The notes below the pieces were generated by a model. That model was not told the origin of the DNA, did not search any database, and worked only from the letters and a program-made list of their open reading frames with translations. DNA of 64,000 nt, from NCBI GenBank assembly GCA_963744875.1, contig CAVUVQ010000010.1:186001-250000 (forward strand), read 5' to 3'. This DNA comes from JACDAE01 sp963744875. Its GTDB lineage: Bacteria; Chloroflexota; Ktedonobacteria; Ktedonobacterales; Ktedonobacteraceae. The stretch's first letter is position 1. Each line of letters starts with the position of its first letter. Shown here one piece after another: positions 35,556 to 45,243 of the stretch. The position numbers and the translations under genes are program-made.

Positions 35556-35903
35556 ATGGGAAGCTTACAACCATTAGCGGTAGCGCTGGCAATAGGGCTG
35601 GCGGGTATTGGAGCTGGGATCGCGATGAGTGCGGCAAACGGACGTGCTTATGAGGCGATGGGGCGCAATCCGGAGGCTGCGGCGACAATTCGTATGAACT
35701 TTATTATCGGGCTGGTCTTCTCTGAGACAATTGCAATTTTTGGGTTGGTGGTGGCGATGCTATTGTTGCTCAAGCCAGACAGCGTAGAAAACACACGCAC
35801 GCACTCCAGAACCTACGTTGTAAAAGATTTTAATGTAGATAGAGCATTTATACAGCGACGCAGGCTCTCGGAGTGCCTCGCACCCTCATCAGGCCTCCAA
35901 TGA
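35556..35903 (+). CDS. atpE: ATP synthase subunit c with abnormal C-terminal extension
   Basis: AAGGAG 9 bp before the ATG. Residues 1-75 are a complete c subunit: helix 1 with the Gly/Ala repeat GLAGIGAGIAMSAANG, loop GRNPE, helix 2 with the proton-binding E57 in FSETIAIFGLVVA. Normal c subunits end here (75-85 residues). This frame continues for ~40 unrelated, basic residues to 35903, the last 91 bp lying inside the opposite-strand TOPRIM-like gene. No other ATP synthase gene is nearby. The natural 3' end has probably been cut off by insertion of the neighbouring cassette. Confidence 0.85.
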   Translation: MGSLQPLAVALAIGLAGIGAGIAMSAANGRAYEAMGRNPEAAATIRMNFIIGLVFSETIAIFGLVVAMLLLLKPDSVENTRTHSRTYVVKDFNVDRAFIQRRRLSECLAPSSGLQ

Positions 35904-36409
35904 TTTTCAGTAAAATCAGTTAAACGAGCAACATAAAGCGGTCCAACTTTGGCTCCACTTCCATCACGAGGCACAATATCTTCACGAACACTTTTGTTAC
36001 GGCTGGTCCGAGCGATACTAATCAATGCCAGCTTTGGGTTAGTTTCACGATCCACTTGATGAGGTATTTTAGCGAGACTCACCGACAAGAAACTAGCCAT
36101 ACTTTCTCTATCCGCTATTAACCATGCTTCAACAGCTCGCACAGCTATACGAAATCGCATTCCATTCGTGGGTTCAGGCAACCAGGTTGCTAAGGCTTCA
36201 GAAGCACATCGAGTATCCATATCTAAATCTACTAGCACAAACCAGGGTGCACGACTTGCAGCTTTATTATAAACAGTTGCACGCTCCAATACATATGACT
36301 TTCCCTTCCGGCCATAAGTTATACCAACTTCCAAACCGACATGCTTGAGCAACTTTTTGGCTACAGGCTCGTCTGCTATCCCTTCCACAAGAATATTCAC
36401 CGCCATCAT
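35813..36409 (-). CDS. TOPRIM-like protein (DUF4276-type) paired with AAA ATPase
   Basis: 198 residues. The N-terminus V-N-I-L-V-E-G-I-A-D-E and the VLVDLDMDTRC strand give the Glu and D-x-D pattern of a TOPRIM-like metal site; a later RIAVRAVEAWLIADRESM and NPK...LARTSRNK are shared by DUF4276-like partners of AAA_21 ATPases. AAAGGA lies 5 bp before the first ATG, and the ATPase stop is only 12 bp upstream, so they form an operon. TOPRIM domains in OLD, Gabija and PARIS-type systems cut nucleic acid. Function as an anti-phage or plasmid-control effector is an inference. Confidence 0.65.
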   Translation of the reverse strand: MMAVNILVEGIADEPVAKKLLKHVGLEVGITYGRKGKSYVLERATVYNKAASRAPWFVLVDLDMDTRCASEALATWLPEPTNGMRFRIAVRAVEAWLIADRESMASFLSVSLAKIPHQVDRETNPKLALISIARTSRNKSVREDIVPRDGSGAKVGPLYVARLTDFTENHWRPDEGARHSESLRRCINALSTLKSFTT

Positions 36410-36421
36410 TGCGTCCTTTAA

Positions 36422-37563
36422 TTATTCCCCAAAAAAAGAAAGTTGTTCAGCTTGAGGTGGTCGCGTATGCGGCATAATTGCTTCTGCAATAGGAAGTCCA
36501 GCATCTAAAAGAGGCTGAACTTCTGCCACATCTTTCCCAACGTCAACTTTTGTTCCATCACTGGTAGGGCGCAAAAGTAGCACTTCATCAGCAGCGATGC
36601 CCGGACTACTAAGAAGATCACTACTATGAGTACTTACCAGAATTTGACGTGCCTGTTTTCTCTGGCTTTTTTGAATAGAAGCCATCATTTCCGGTATATG
36701 TCTGGCAACTTCAGCGTGGAGTGAAAGTTCTGGTTCCTCCAGGAGCAAAGGCCCATTACCATCCAGTAACGCCCATAATAAGCCTATAAGGCGCAGAGTT
36801 CCATCTGAAAAATCTGCTTCCGTCTGCCATGCACCTTTACTTTGCCAATGGCTATACCTTGCTCTAAGATGCGGGACACCATAAAATCTTTGAATTGTGT
36901 AAGCTCTTCAAGCTGAGGAATAGCAACACGCAGTGCATTTTGTATTAGACGCAAACGAGCTTCCTGAGTTTTCTTCGGGAGAAACATTATCTGTTCAAGG
37001 AAATCATTACCGTAAGGATCTTTTTTTTGCCCTATAGAGCGCTCAGGTTCACGAATTAGTTGCGGTATAATATGATAATAACGGATTGTGTTAAAAAATT
37101 CTGCAATTTGTCGAAAATCATAATTTGTAATCGTTTGTTCCAGATAAGTCTGATGAAGAAGCTCTTTATCTTCAAAATCACGTTTGTCAGGACGGTCAAG
37201 AATAAGCTGGCCCGCTCTCCAGACTTTCTCTTCTTTCAAGTATGCTCTCGCATTATTGTCTTGCGCAAATCCAACCCGATACTGCCATCCCGTACCGCTT
37301 CCATCTTCAATATTAACATCAACGATTACATCAGGATGAAGGTGAGCCATCAAGCTACGCAAACGTGATACACCTCCACGATCAGCTACCGCTTTTTCAA
37401 GGCCTCCCCCAACTCGCACAAGATCGCGTAAGAAACGAAAAGCGTCCAACAAATTGGATTTACCAGAAGCGTTGGGTCCTACAAGAAACATGCGTTGTTG
37501 CAGTGGCACATCCACCCATGTAAAATTTCGCCAGTTCTCAAGGTGAATTTTTGTAAATTTCAT
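36422..37563 (-). CDS. AAA_21 ABC/SMC-like ATPase (frameshifted)
   Basis: The first part has FLVGPNASGKSNLLDAFRFL (Walker A) after a K-I-H-L-E-N-W-R-N-F start. After a one-base loss at the T-run 36883-36886 the frame continues with GVPHLRARYSHWQSKGAWQTE, FSDGTLRLIGLLWALLDG (signature), LLLEEPELSLH (Walker B) and ILVSTHSSDLLSS. Together ~380 residues, the usual size of these stand-alone SMC-like ATPases. It pairs with the TOPRIM-like gene as a split OLD-type system. No signal or membrane segment. Confidence 0.8.
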
Positions 37564-37602
37564 ATTACGATCCCTGACATTTGAATGCTGTGTTTTTTAT
37601 GA

Positions 37603-37722
37603 CTTAATTATAGCATTATTCTCTCAGGCTTTTCCGAAGACGAGAAAACGCAATTCCGTACGTACCTTACGCGTATTCAGGATAATTGTACACGTATTAC
37701 TAAAGAGGCTATGGATAAATAG
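37603..37722 (+). pseudogene. Fragment resembling the C-terminus of a MarR-family regulator
   Basis: The open frame has no start codon of its own and ends in a TAG at 37720. It reads GFSEDEKTQFRTYLTRIQDNCTRI, like the final helix of MarR regulators (F/L-S-E-x-E-x-x-x-L/F-R-x-x-L-x-R-I). It begins 40 bp outside the ATPase start. It could be what is left of a gene interrupted by the ATPase-TOPRIM cassette, but the match is short. Confidence 0.3.
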
Positions 37723-38047
37723 CGTATATTCACTCCTCAACCTCTCTCAAACAGATTATCTCCCCTAAATAGTTATGTTAATTTATGAATATAGTAAAAA
37801 ACTCCTGTCTGATAGCACAGAACTTGACTAAATTTTAATCTCCCTTTAATATATATTTGACTGACTTTAGATAAAATAACCATGTGATCTCTGGCAGTGT
37901 TTTTTATTATTCTATTGGGTTCAGGCTCATTTCTGGTCACGTTCTATTCAATGTATTTCAAGCGATTCTCTATACTATACTCACATATCTTCCTACTTCG
38001 TGTGACAGGGATTTAGCCAGAACGCAACCGTCTGGAAGGATTTTTGA
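37723..38047. other. AT-rich promoter region of the GH5 gene
   Basis: About 325 bp, AT-rich, no gene. TGGAAGGA lies 7-10 bp upstream of the GH5 ATG. Confidence 0.4.
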
Positions 38048-39891
38048 ATGGTATCGTATCGGAAAGCTATAGTACCGGGCATGATAGCGCTCGTGGTGAT
38101 TATAGCAGGAATGGCATCAATTGGTGTAAATTTACTAAAAAATGTGAATCAAGGTGTGCATGCCGCAACGCCAGTCTTGCCCTATAATGCGACGGCGAAT
38201 GGTCCCTATACAGTGAAGGGCAACACTATAGTTGGAGCCAATGGGAAACAGTATATCTTTCATGGAATTGGACGCGATGGGATGGAATATAATTGTTCCG
38301 GCGAGGGTCCACTTGACAAGCAATCTCTTTCTTATATGGGTTCAGGCACAAACACGGCGACAGCGACTTATTGGGGAGCGAATACTGTACGCCTGTCGCT
38401 TTCGGAAGGCTTCTGGCTCCATGGTGCACCCGGCTATCCCTGTACCGCAACCCAATATCAGGCGCTACTCAAACAAACAGTAGATAGCCTGACGGCGATG
38501 AATTTGAATGTTATTCTCGATCTGCATTGGGTCGATGCTGGCGCTCAATCTGGTCAGGGAGGCGGTCCATGGTCTTCTCCTGATGCTGATAGCGTGAGTT
38601 TTTGGAGCCAGGTTGCCTCTATTTATCAAGGCTATTCCAATGTCCTGTTCGGCCTCTACAACGAACCACATCCCTCTTCCTGGAAATGCTGGTTGAACGG
38701 TTGCAGTATTGTCAATGAGAATGGTTCATCAAACGATTGTTACTGCTCCAAAACTGTCAGCTATCAATCCGTTGGCATGCAGACACTGGTCAATGCCGTT
38801 CGCGCAACGGGAGCCAACAACCTGGTCCTCGTCGGAGGTATGAACTGGGGCTATGATCTGAGCCAGTTGAATACGTATGCGCTCAGTGGATCGAATATTG
38901 TCTATGACACACACCCCTATCCCTATTCGGGGAAGATGGCTGCCAATTGGGACGCTTCCTTTGGTAATCTCAGTGCAACGTATCCCATGATCTCAACCGA
39001 AAATGGTGAGTACGATTGTGCCTCCACCTATGTCAGTCAATTGTATGACTATCTGGATGCGCATCAGATCAGTTGGGTTGCGTGGTCATGGTATGCACAA
39101 CCGTCTGGTTCTCACTCGAACGTCTGTGGCTATCCCCAACTTGTCTATGACTATCAGGGCACGCCTACTACGGCTACCGGAGAGTATATCTATCAACGTC
39201 TCCATAGCTACGCACCTGCACCTGTAGCCACGCCAACACCTTCACCGACATCTCTGCCAACACCTGTACCTACGTCCGCACTCGCCGACGCCGACACCTG
39301 TGTCGACACCGCTACCTACTCCTGTGCCAACACCACCAATATTGAATGGGTACAATAATACTGGTGTTAGTGACAATACAGCCACAAATACGGCCAATTA
39401 TGATGGGCAGCACTATAGCTATTCAGCGCAGGCTCTGCAGGCCGCTGGCATCACGCCGGGTAGCACAATCACCTCTAATGGCTTTGCGTTCACCTGGCCT
39501 GATATCACCTCTGGCCTGGCGAACAACTATCGTTCCAAAGGGCAGAGCAATCGCCGTCACGCCCGTCAACCACGCTCAGAGCCTGGCGTTGCTGGGATCT
39601 GCCACAGATGGAGCCGCCAGTGGAACGGCAACGATTACTTATACTGATGGCACGACACAGACCTTCACCCTCAGTTTTACCGACTGGGCCTGGTCCGCGC
39701 CTCATTTCGGAAATACAGTTGTTGTTACTATGCCCTATCGTAACGCACGCTATGGGCGACAATCGATGGCGGTTCATCTTTTTGTGACCAGTATTGCCTT
39801 ACAGCCAGGCAAAACGGTCCAGAGCGTGACCTTGCCAACAAGCGTAGGAGGGCGTAGTAGCCTTCACGTTTTCGCGATCACAACGAAATAG
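38048..39891 (+). CDS. Secreted GH5 cellulase with Pro/Thr linker and C-terminal beta domain (two frameshifts)
   Basis: A signal-anchor (residues ~8-30) is followed by a GH5 catalytic domain: YIFHGIGRDG, WGANTVRLSL, VILDLHW, LYNEPH with the acid/base Glu, and STENGEYDC with the nucleophile Glu. A P-T-P linker follows (from ~39220). The frame then shifts near 39272-39290, continues PTPPILNGYNNTG...FAFTWPDI, and shifts again near 39527-39531 into IAVTPVNHAQSLALLGSATDG...TYTDGTTQTFTLSF, a beta-sandwich often seen at the end of secreted glycosidases. Endo-acting beta-1,4-glucanase activity outside the cell is likely. As read, the first frame stops at 39358. Confidence 0.85.
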
Positions 39892-39897
39892 TATGTC

Positions 39898-39959
39898 CTT
39901 GAAACAATCTATGACCCGAAATTGTAGCGCTACAATTTCGGGTCATAGATTGTTTCAAG
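39898..39959. terminator. 62-bp perfect palindrome between convergent genes
   Basis: The 31 bases 39898-39928 are exactly complementary to 39929-39959, with no loop bases. It lies 7 bp after the GH5 stop and 21 bp before the reductase stop, so it is placed to end transcription from both sides. Confidence 0.85.
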
Positions 39960-39980
39960 CGGGTATTCGATTGTAGCCCA

Positions 39981-40563
39981 TCACGCACGCGTGTAGCGCA
40001 TGAACACTACACCTGATGGGAGCGGTTTGGCTTCGACCAGATGCAGACTAACATGCAGTCCCTCAGGAAACAGCTTTTTGCCGCCACCGAGGACAACAGG
40101 GTAAACATGAAGGCTATATTCGTCTATCAGGTCGTGCTCTGCCAGGGTATGAACCAGCACACTGCTGCCATCCATGACGATGTTCTTGCCGGGCTGGGCT
40201 TTTAAGGAGCGTATTTCCTCGACAACATTGCTGCTGATCAGGGTTGAGTTGCGCCAGGCTGAGGCTCGTTGTCAGAGTTGTGGAAACAACGTACTTCGGC
40301 ATGGTGTTCATGAGATTGCCAAAGGGGTCACCGGCTGGCATAGGTTCAAATGCCCCGCCGTGGATCTGCCATGTTTTGCGCCCCAGAAGCAGCGCATCAC
40401 TCTGGGTCATTGCTTCAAAGAAGTGCGCACCAATATCATCGTGCCAGAATGGCCATGTCCATCCCCCACGGGTGAAGCCACCTTCAGTATCTTCTTCTAC
40501 ACCACCAGGCGCTTGTATGACATTATCCAACGACACAAACTCTGAGACAACAATGTTTCGCAT
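39981..40563 (-). CDS. RibD-C/dihydrofolate reductase-like protein (frameshifted)
   Basis: The start at 40563 has GGAGGT 4 bp upstream. The fold of the RibD C-terminal/DHFR family is clear: MRNIVVSEFVSLDNVIQAPGG, DALLLGRKTWQ, then, after a frameshift near 40259-40272, WRNSTLISSNVVEEIRSLK, GKNIVMDGSSVLVHTL, and YSLHVYPVVLGGGKKLF. Such single-domain proteins (YyaP/YwjB type) bind NADPH, but their reaction is unknown. About 190 residues when repaired. It converges with the GH5 gene. Confidence 0.85.
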
Positions 40564-40771
40564 GATTACCTCCGTAGCGAGCAATACCATTTTTCTTTCT
40601 CTCAGGAGTATAGCAGGAGTGGGAACTTGTGAAAAGAGCCAGTTTTCGTTCCACTAAAGGTGCTCCAATAAGTTTGTTTGCTTGCAGAGTTACATATTGT
40701 TTTTGTATACTGGTGGAGAGAAAATGCTCTCCATCCTTCGGCAAGAAAATGACCAGAAGCAGGGAAAATCA

Positions 40772-41629
40772 ATGACAACAAACGGCAATAGCTACATATA
40801 CGATCCCGAAAGTGCGACCGAGATGACACGCCTGATTAACCTGGGTCGTCTCGCTACGGCTGACCTGGGTGGCCCATTGAATGGCCTTCCTCCTCTACCA
40901 GAAAAAGCTCTTATGCTTGATCTGGGCTGCGGCCCCGGTGGCTGGGTACTTGATACCGCCTTCAAGTATCCTGATTTTGAGGTCCATGGTGTGGACATCA
41001 GTCGTAGTATGATCGATTATGCTAATGCCCGCGCACAATCGCAAGGCCTCTTAAATGCCTCTTTTGGCATTATGGACATAGCGAAACCTCTTGATTTCGA
41101 CACTGCATCATTCGATCTGGTGAATGCTCGCTTTCTGAGTGGAGTTCTTAAGCAGGACACCTGGCATCTGCTTGTTGCTGAGTGCACCCGTATCCTGCGT
41201 CCAGGTGGCATTCTGCGCCTGACCGAGGGAGATGATCTGGGCATTAGCAGCAGCCCGGCGACAGAACGCCTCTCCACGCTTGCACTTCAAGCTTCTTGGC
41301 GTCTCGGGTATGGATTTTCTCCTGATGGACGCACGCTGGGAATGTCTGCCGCGATTGTACAGCTTTTGCGCCAGGCAGGCTATCTCGACGTTCACATCAT
41401 CCCGTTTGCGGTAGATTACTCGGCTCATACGGAGGGCTGGAACGATTTCCTCCACAATAACGAAATTATCTACCAACATCTCAAGCCTGCCCTTATCGCC
41501 CTGCACCTTGCCAACGCTGAAGAGATTGAAAACCTACAACAACAAGCTCTTCTCGAAACGTATAGCGATGATTTTACCTGTATCGCCCATATTATCAGTG
41601 CCTGGGGGATCTCGCCTCTAAAGCAGTAA
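40772..41629 (+). CDS. SAM-dependent methyltransferase (class I)
   Basis: 285 residues from the ATG at 40772 (AGGGA 7 bp upstream); an ATG at 40724 with GGAGAG is an alternative adding 16 residues. The SAM site is LMLDLGCGPGGWVLDTA, with the acidic VHGVDISRSMIDYA and the motif IMDIAKPLDF...FDLVNARFL. RILRPGGILRLTEGD completes the Methyltransf_11/25 fold. Its substrate is probably a small metabolite or antibiotic; no neighbour narrows it down. Confidence 0.85.
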   Translation: MTTNGNSYIYDPESATEMTRLINLGRLATADLGGPLNGLPPLPEKALMLDLGCGPGGWVLDTAFKYPDFEVHGVDISRSMIDYANARAQSQGLLNASFGIMDIAKPLDFDTASFDLVNARFLSGVLKQDTWHLLVAECTRILRPGGILRLTEGDDLGISSSPATERLSTLALQASWRLGYGFSPDGRTLGMSAAIVQLLRQAGYLDVHIIPFAVDYSAHTEGWNDFLHNNEIIYQHLKPALIALHLANAEEIENLQQQALLETYSDDFTCIAHIISAWGISPLKQ

Positions 41630-41647
41630 TGGACATTTCTTGTCTCC

Positions 41648-43205
41648 TTATAAGTCGCTACCACTCGCATCAATACGGGGGAACAATAATGCTCCAGGCA
41701 CCACACGCTGTAGTGTATCGCTGCCCCATGTTCCTTTGTGCTCCCAGGCTCCCGCTGCGAGCACGGGCAAGCCCAGTTGTGCTAGAATACGGTTACTCGT
41801 CGAAGGTATATAAGGCGCGAGAAAGATTGCCAGCAAGCGTGTTGCCTCAGCCGCTGAATAGAGCACGGTATCGAGTTGTGCGGCCTGCTCAGGATGTCGC
41901 GCCAGTTTCCACGGCTCACTATGCTCAAGGTACTGATTGGTATGGCGCACCAGGTTCCAGATGACATTGAGCGCGTTGCCGATCTCCCATACGTCCAGCA
42001 AGGCACCTGCACGTTCTCGCGTCTCAAGCGCAACATGTTGTAGTTCCACTTCCCGTTCGCCGCTCTCTCCGGGCTGCGGAACGGTACCTCCACGGTAGCG
42101 TTGTATCATCGAGACGATGCGATTGAGCAGATTACCCAGATCGTTGCCCAATTCATCATTGTAAAGGCGTAACAGGGCGGCACGAGAGAAATCGCCATCT
42201 GAGGCAAATGATAGGCCACGCGTGAGGCCAAAACGGACAGGATCGGTTCCGATCTTATCGACCAGTTCCACAGGATCAATGATGTTGCCCACCGTCTTCG
42301 AGATACGCTGCCCATCGGCAGTAATAAAGCCATGGACGGCGATCTGCTTCGGTAAGGGCAATTGCGCCGATAGCAACATTGCAGGCCAGTATAAGCAATG
42401 GAAACGCGTAATGTCTTTTCCAATCACATGCGCATCCGCAGGCCAGTAGCGCTCAAATTTTTCCGTATCAGATGGAAACCCGACGCTCGTCAGATAGTTC
42501 GTCAGAGCATCAAACCAGACATAGATCACATGCTGAGGATCTTCTGGCACCGCGATACCCCAGTCAGGCGTTTCGGGACGTGCCAGGCGTGAGACAGAAA
42601 AATCACGTAGCCCTTGCTTGATCAATGCGACTACTTCTGCCCGACGCGAAAACGGTACAATAAAATCAGGGTGCGTCTCGATATGCTCCAAGCAAGCGTT
42701 CACTATACTTTGAAAGTGTGAAGAAGTAGTTTTCCTCCTCAAGCCACTCGGGCGACACGGTGGAATGGATTGGACAATGCCCTCCCACCAGTTCCTCAGT
42801 TGTATAGAAGGTATTGCAGTTTGGACAATACCAACCCACGTACTTTGAGAGGTAGATATCGCCATTGTCCTGTGCACGACGAAACATTTCTACAGAAGCC
42901 AGCGTATGTCGCTCCTCCGTAGTACGAATCCAGTCGTCGTAACTAATATCGAGCTTCGACCATGCAAGCTGAAATGCAGCATTAATGTTATCCACCCATG
43001 TACGAGGATCAACTCCATGCGCCTCAGCCGCTCTGAGAACGTGTTGACTATTCTCATCCACGCCCATGCTGAAGTACGTATCATGGCCCTGCAAACGATG
43101 ATAACGCGCTACAACATCGGCGGCGACCTTCTCCAATGCGTGCCCGATGTGTGGCGCGGCATTCGGGTAATCGATGGCCGTAGTGACATAATAACGTGGC
43201 TGCAT
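41648..43205 (-). CDS. metG: Methionyl-tRNA synthetase (frameshifted)
   Basis: The N-terminal half (from 43205) has the H-I-G-H signature in NAAPHIGHALEKVAAD and a shortened zinc knuckle CPNC...CPIH. After a one-base insertion at about 42688 ('ttggag') the other frame continues EHIETHPDFIVPFSRR, GLRDFSVSRL, VWFDALTNYLTSVG, the R-I-S-K-T variant of KMSKS, and an anticodon-binding helical domain. The joined protein is ~518 residues, the size of short MetG forms without a dimerisation domain. It charges tRNA-Met and is normally essential, so the break is probably a sequence error unless another copy exists. A long leader with a terminator precedes it. Confidence 0.9.
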
Positions 43206-43500
43206 CAGTTACATCGCCAGTCCCACTCTCTGCTTCCATATTTCTTTCACTGCCTTTCTTCTTGAGACAAATCTGAACAAAAAAAGAGGGGCGCAGGTCT
43301 GTCGCCTTGCGCCCCTCTTGCATTTATCGTGCATTCCCCTGTTCAGGTATGCAGCATATGTGTGTTTGCACAGGACAGCGACATCGGACTCGATGCCATC
43401 ATCATTTCAGGCATCCAGCAACGGAAGGTAAACATGATCATGAAATTGTTTTGCTTACAGTGCATAGTTATCGCTGTCTTTCTTGTTGCAATCTAATAGG
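43206..43500 (-). promoter_or_regulatory. metG leader with nested stems (candidate attenuator)
   Basis: On the minus strand the leader has a long-range pairing gacagcga/tcgctgtc (43471-43478 with 43374-43381) enclosing a gatgcc/ggcatc stem. An intrinsic terminator at 43319-43279 follows, ending about 75 bases before the metG start. A structured leader plus terminator before a tRNA synthetase is the layout of a T-box or other attenuator, but I do not find the conserved T-box bulge sequence. Confidence 0.4.
43279..43319 (-). terminator. Intrinsic terminator in the metG leader
   Basis: aagaggggcgca (43284-43295) pairs perfectly with tgcgcccctctt (43308-43319); on the minus strand it is followed directly by seven U residues (43285-43279). 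It points toward metG. There is no other minus-strand gene upstream for it to serve. Confidence 0.8.
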
Positions 43501-43675
43501 GTAGAGAAAAAATCTCTTCTCTAGTGTAGTCATTGCTGTTGCGTTTTGTCAAGTCTCCCGTAAGATGATAAAATGAGGGAAGTTTTCTATTTAAAAGAAT
43601 AGAATGAAAATCTCATTTTCGTCATTTTCATTTTTATCTCTACACTTTTAGAACTAGATAACGAAAGGATTCGCA
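43501..43675. other. Divergent promoter region for metG leader and DUF6624 gene
   Basis: AT-rich; the plus-strand side ends in AACGAAAGGA just before the DUF6624 ATG. No gene. Confidence 0.35.
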
Positions 43676-44147
43676 ATGAACGAAGAACTCTACGCCATCT
43701 ATACGCAGGACCAGGCCGACCGCACCGGTAAAATCAATGTAGATATGCGGGAACACGATCGTATACGTCGGCAGCGCGTAGAGGAATTGCTCACGGCTGG
43801 CTCAATTCAGACGGTAGAAGATTATTTTCATGCCGCAATGGTATTTCAGCATGGCGAACAGGTAGATGATTATTGGAAAGCGCACGAACTCGCACTCAAA
43901 GCAGCAGAACTGGGACACGGGAGCGGGCGCTGGCTCGCTGCCGCCTCTTATGATCGCTGGCTGATGAGGCAAGGCAAACCGCAGAAGTATGGCACCCAGT
44001 ATACGAAACAGAATGACTCCTCATTGTATACTCTCTATGAGGTTGATCCCGCTACAAGCTGATGAGGAACGTGCTGCGTGGAACGTGCCCTCGTTGGCTG
44101 AAGCACAACAACGCGCAACTGAAATCAACAAACGCTATGGATTGTAG
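43676..44147 (+). CDS. DUF6624 domain protein (frameshifted at the end)
   Basis: About 156 residues when joined. IYTQDQADR at the start, AAMVFQHG in the middle and AASYDRWLMRQGKPQKYGTQYT are the marks of DUF6624, a helical family of unknown role. The first frame stops at 44062; an extra T at ~44060 explains it, and the other frame adds DEERAAWNVPSLAEAQQRATEI, ending at 44147. AAAGGA lies 5-10 bp before the ATG. Confidence 0.75.
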
Positions 44148-44351
44148 GGACAATTGATCGCACCCGCGTACCCCATGCCTACGCTTCCACGTATGTGTAC
44201 ATATTTCTGAGTGTATCTCTATAAGATATAATGAGCGTGTTGAACACAGACGATACAAAGTCTGATTGAACACATGCCCGTGCTTCGCTAGCCTTTATTT
44301 GCGGATGTGTCAATCAGACTTAATAGTTCCCGTTACAAAGGAGTTTTCATT

Positions 44352-45047
44352 ATGGCTGTCTTACGTACATCCAAAATTGATTTACAGATTAATGGTAGTG
44401 GTGCTTATGCTTATCTGGTCGAACCCGACGATGACGCAAAGCATCCAGGTGTTGTACTGATCCAGGAATGGTGGGGCATCGAACCACATATTCAAGACCT
44501 GGCACAAAAGTTGGCTTCCGAAGGCTTCGTGGTTGCCGTACCTGACCTCTATCATGGCAAAATTGCTACTGAACCCGATGATGCTATGCGCTCAGCGATG
44601 ATGATCCGTGGCAATGTCGATAAAGCCGCCAACGAGATTATCGGGACACTTAAGACGGTACAGGAATTACCAAATGTTGAGCCAAAGAAACTGGGCCTGC
44701 TCGGCTTCTGCATCGGAGGCTTCATGACCTACACCGTTGCAGCTCGCTACTCTGACCTCGCCGCTGCTGTGCCTTTCTATGGCGCTGGCTACGATCCTAC
44801 CTCAGAGGAAGTGGCAAAAGTGAATGCTCCCATCCTCGCCTTCTATGGTAGTCAGGACAACAGCGTTTCACCAGAACAGATCCAGAAGATTGAGCAACTT
44901 TACAAAGATGCAGGCAAAGATATTACCGTTAAGGTTTATGATGCCGGACACGCCTTTATTAATCCGATGCACGGCATGGGCAACGAAGCTGCGGCTGCAG
45001 AAGCGTGGCCCCTGGCCGTCAATTTCTTGAAAGAACATTTAGGCTAG
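44352..45047 (+). CDS. Dienelactone hydrolase family protein
   Basis: 231 residues; AAGGAG lies 8 bp before the ATG at 44352. The alpha/beta-hydrolase triad is Cys-Asp-His: GLLGFCIGGF with nucleophile C120, AFYGSQDNSVSP with the Asp, DAGHAFI with the His; VVLIQEWWGIEPHIQDLA is the typical first half. Dienelactone hydrolases open lactone rings in chloroaromatic breakdown, but many family members act on other esters. A single-gene transcript; no aromatic pathway genes nearby. Confidence 0.9.
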   Translation: MAVLRTSKIDLQINGSGAYAYLVEPDDDAKHPGVVLIQEWWGIEPHIQDLAQKLASEGFVVAVPDLYHGKIATEPDDAMRSAMMIRGNVDKAANEIIGTLKTVQELPNVEPKKLGLLGFCIGGFMTYTVAARYSDLAAAVPFYGAGYDPTSEEVAKVNAPILAFYGSQDNSVSPEQIQKIEQLYKDAGKDITVKVYDAGHAFINPMHGMGNEAAAAEAWPLAVNFLKEHLG

Positions 45048-45049
45048 CA

Positions 45050-45192
45050 TTCGATTGCACCGCGTCCTTGGTTCCCGAAAACCCGTAAAACGGTAGGGAC
45101 GCGATTGCATCGCGTCCGTGATTTATCAACCCTGGGTCACCATTCCATAAATGGCGGACGCGATGCAATCGGGTCCCTACCGTTTTACGGGT
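45050..45192. repeat. TAGGGAC-type intergenic repeat forming a 45-bp inverted repeat
   Basis: 45081-45125 and 45148-45192 are inverted copies with three mismatches in 45 positions and a 22-bp spacer. The core is cggtagggacgcgattgcat followed by cgcgtccg. A partial extra copy (cattcgattgcaccgcgtcc) starts at 45049. It lies between the converging DLH and phospholipase genes. Confidence 0.85.
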
Positions 45193-45243
45193 TCTTCCAC
45201 CCACCCATGTTCCTCGCGGAAATTTAGGCCTTGATCTAGCGCC

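Noticed and set aside
35813..37563. Complete PARIS or Gabija system
   Set aside because: The ATPase-TOPRIM pair resembles them in principle, but the TOPRIM-like partner looks like DUF4276, not DUF4435, and there is no UvrD-like GajB, so I do not give it either name.
43206..43500. T-box riboswitch for metG
   Set aside because: The position fits, but I could not find the conserved AGGGUGGNACCGCG-type sequence next to the terminator, so I keep it as an unclassified leader.
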